DNA of 64,000 nucleotides from the NCBI RefSeq assembly GCF_000143535.2, contig NC_037310.1:124001-188000 (forward strand). The letters are read 5' to 3'. Positions 61,224-64,000 of the stretch are shown piece after piece. The notes under the pieces were generated by a model, which saw nothing but the letters and a program-made list of their open reading frames with translations, was not told where the DNA came from and ran no database searches. The position numbers and the translations under genes are program-made. How positions within the stretch are numbered: the first letter of the stretch is position 1; every line of letters starts with the position of its first letter. Origin of the DNA: Botrytis cinerea B05.10. Taxonomy: Eukaryota; Ascomycota; Leotiomycetes; Helotiales; Sclerotiniaceae.

Positions 61224-63974
61224 CTAACTTCTTAACCAACTACTCCCAAGTGTTCCTCCACTCATACTCCCATTACTCCCTCTATTCACACTCCCCGTCG
61301 CTCCCTTCGAAGCAGATCCTACACTTCCACTATTCCCTCTATTCCTACTCCCACCACCTAAACCTCCATCTCCTCCCGAAGTCCCTGGTCTCATCCCCAC
61401 ATCCACCTCTAACCCCGACTGCACAGTTGCTAACGGACTACTAGGCGTACTCGCCGTACTCCCATTACTCCGCACGCTCGCCGCCCTCCGATGTCCATAT
61501 CCCATCAACCCACTCAACGAACTCCCACTTCTTTCCCTCAACGCCTCTCCCTCTTTCTGCACCGGACTTTGTGGTCCTCTCGCACTCCTATTCCTACTCA
61601 AACTAGAAGGAAAACTAACCATCCTCCCTTTTCCTCCCGAGAATCCAAAAGCTGCACCTAATCCACCTCTTTCTTTTTTCTCAATATCCGTGCCCAATAT
61701 CTTCGATGCTTTAGCATTACCAGATGAAGAATCCGTACTTATTAAATCCTCCACAAAACTACTCGGGAAAAGTCCCCATTTTCCTTTACTAGTACAACCA
61801 CTCCAACACCATTGATCTTGCCATGCATACCCTACACTATATATTCTCTCTCCTTTCGAAAACTTGAGCCACCCTTCTTCCTTATCTTTGGGTTTCCAAT
61901 CCCATTTCGCAACAGCTTGGAGAGAACTCTGTGGATTCATTTTTACTTCATCTCGCGGTGGCGACAGGAAAGAAACAGTATTTGCGGGAAAAGATCCTCG
62001 TTCGCCGTCATGATATCCTATACACCAACTACCTCCAAAGCGTTGCGGAAATGTTATCCCTACAATTTTCGCACCGTCTGCAAAATGCATACTTTGTTGC
62101 CTGTCAGGATCGTAGAAAGTTTTGGAGACAGGTTTTGGATGATGGGTTGTTATTGCGTGAGCGGTGGGACGAGATGCTACTTTGGACGCGATCTCAGACA
62201 TGCAATAGGGAGAAAATTTAGGTTCGTGGATGGTGAATTGGATATCGAAATCGAGGACTGAAGGAGGTTGAATTCCGTAGACAGTTGTAATACCTGTTAC
62301 TTGAGGAAGTGGACGAGGATGACGGGCTAGGTGACGAAATAGGGATGTTACGCTGAAGAAAACGGTTGCATCGTGTTCTTCAACTGTGCGGTGATCTTCA
62401 ATACAGAATATACACTTGACTGGGATATTAGTTATTTGTTTGAGTTCAGAACGTAGGAAGGATGAAATGTCTACATACACCGTAGATGGGATCGTCCACT
62501 GAAGAAGTTTTCAGATGACATTTTGAAATAAATCGTTGACGCCATCGAATACCGGTGTTGGAATATATACCAGAGCCTATACGCGAGCTGAGATTAGCAC
62601 CCTTCCTCACGCTTAAAAAGCAATTTACACATACGATCAAGTAATCTATCCTTTTCCACATCATTCCACCCAACCTCATAGGCACATTTAATACATCTCG
62701 CACTCAGAGTAGCACTATAATGGCCCTGATCCTTCTGTTAGTACAAACAAACCTAAGTATTAGCAAGGAGACGCGAATCATATCTGACCAATGAAATAAT
62801 GAACAAAATAAAATTGAAGAAAGGAAATTCTACATACCGAAGGTCTCTTAACGACTTTAAATCCAGTTTCCCCTCTAATCATTGCTTTAGCCCCCGGACA
62901 AAATCCATCGAACTTATAAAACGAACTATCATGCCTCATAGGACAATCCATGCTTTTTATTGAAGGAGTGGCTCTGTGCATTGCTAATTGACTTTGACTT
63001 CGATTTTCTGGAATGGGATTCAAAGGTTGTATTGGTACTGGTTCGGGATCTTCAGTTGGTACAACTTCCAAACCGCTTTCGATAACGGGAACAACTTCTA
63101 ATCCATCTTCAACTCCATTACCGAAGCCAGGTAGTTGTAACGTGGTAGCTAAGGATGTAGTAGATGTCGGAGTTGTGGTCGCAGGCGCAAGTCTACCCCA
63201 CGAAGCTGGATCATGTATTTCAGACGTTGGTGGACTAACTGGACTTTTCAACCATAATGAAATTCCTGATTCTGAAGGTTGATATTCGCTAATACCGGGA
63301 CTCGCTGGCGTCGCTGAGATTGGCGTCGGAGGTTTCAATGAGGAAGCAGGGAAATATTCATTATCAGGCTTCGTCGTACTTGAGGATGCAGGTGTAGCAT
63401 CTCGATCCCGTAATGATCCATTCCTCGAACTTCCTCCTTGAGAAGTCTGACCTTGACTTCTTTTCCGTCCTATCAGATCATCATATCCACTTCCTCTAGA
63501 ACTATGCCTCTCTATCGGACTACTTGCTGATGAATATGAAGACCAAGGAGACGTAAGCATCGATCCATCGCTGAAAGTTTCGCTTGCCCTATTCTCTTCT
63601 ATCGAGGAGACTGATTTCCGCATTTCGTTATGGAATGACATACGAGACTGTTTTCTCCGTTCCAGAAATTCCTCATTCGCATTAAGTCGTTGAAATACCA
63701 GCTCTTTAGCTATTAATATTTGCTTGGAAGGTGGTGTTTCATATCCATATTTGGGAGGGGGTGTAGCTTGTATCGATTCTCGATAATTTGGTTCTGGGGA
63801 TGGGCCACGAGGAGGAGTCCTTGGTCCAACATCGAAATACGGTCCACTCAAACTCCATGGATCTTCCTTCTTGGGAGACTTCCTTGGAGGATCAGATAAC
63901 GAAACTTTATTATCGACAATTTGCCTATCAATTTGGGGGGGCAGCGATGAATAGGGTGGAGAAGCAATATCCAT
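61224..63974 (-). CDS. SH3-domain protein with Cys/His cluster; 5' end possibly beyond window
   Basis: Exons 63974-62838, 62734-62635, 62576-62481 and 62419-61224 on the minus strand give 842 aa in one frame. The first 330 residues are disordered and Pro/Ser-rich. A Cys/His region follows (about 345-520): CPMRHDSSFYKFDGFCPGAK, ARCIKCAYEVGW, SKCHLKT, KCIFCIEDH, then SVTSLFRHLARHP; the paired cysteines and histidines look like a metal-binding module. Next come an SH3-like segment (GAKIVGITFPQRFGGSWCIGY, near 580) and a clear SH3 domain (AVAKWDWKPKDKEEGWLKF, ALYDY-type start, with WCWSG and GLFPSSFVE). The C-terminal 170 residues are Gly/Ser-rich. The third intron uses a weaker GTGTAT donor, chosen to keep frame. 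The frame stays open upstream of the ATG to the window edge, so the true start may lie outside. SH3 modules suggest an adaptor role. Confidence 0.82.
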
Positions 63975-64000
63975 AGGACATGTTGCCGGTGGTCGTCGAG

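Overview
The window is nuclear DNA of a filamentous ascomycete. The signs are short GT-AG introns of about 50-90 bases, an intron-bearing tRNA, fungal sterol genes (squalene epoxidase, C-4 methylsterol oxidase), a fungal TMEM16 homologue, and an AT-rich block whose repeats differ only by C/T and G/A transitions, the mark of repeat-induced point mutation (RIP). Gene style and the AT-rich/gene-rich alternation suggest a leotiomycete such as Botrytis or Sclerotinia; that placement is inference, not tested.

Bases 1-18,700 are accessory. A tRNA-Leu(AAG) is followed by an AT-rich stretch, then two paralogous zinc-free MDR oxidoreductases (2272-3291 without introns, 4909-6171 with four). Both have the same 58-base tandem motif upstream. 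Two small inverted-repeat elements (6499-6939 and 6949-7043) lie against the 5' edge of a broken ankyrin-repeat gene (7042-10063). A complete but RIP-destroyed Ty1/copia retrotransposon follows (10584-16938), with 163-base LTRs and a GATAT target-site duplication. A second dispersed repeat occurs on both sides of this region (1667-1811 and 17503-17661).

Bases 18,700-64,000 are a housekeeping region with long, microsatellite-rich gaps. In order: a hypothetical protein (-), the PP4 regulatory subunit Psy2/SMK-1 (+), ALG5 dolichyl-phosphate glucosyltransferase (+), ERG25 (-), ERG1 (+), profilin (-), a large disordered Ser/Pro-rich protein (+), an atypical Rab GTPase (-), a flavocytochrome b2-like 2-hydroxyacid dehydrogenase (-), an MPPED-type metallophosphoesterase (-), a TMEM16/anoctamin (+) and an SH3-domain protein (-, possibly running past the right edge). 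Exon structures were built by hand from splice sites; every model sums to a whole number of codons.

ERG25 and ERG1 are two enzymes of ergosterol synthesis transcribed apart from a common 1.6-kb interval. I saw no CRISPR array, no secondary-metabolite cluster and no clearly new multi-gene system. The most unusual items are the shared motif upstream of the paralogous oxidoreductases, the transition-only repeat pairs, a new-looking 249-base inverted-repeat element with target duplication in the TMEM16 promoter, and the peroxisome-like C terminus of the cytochrome b2-like enzyme.
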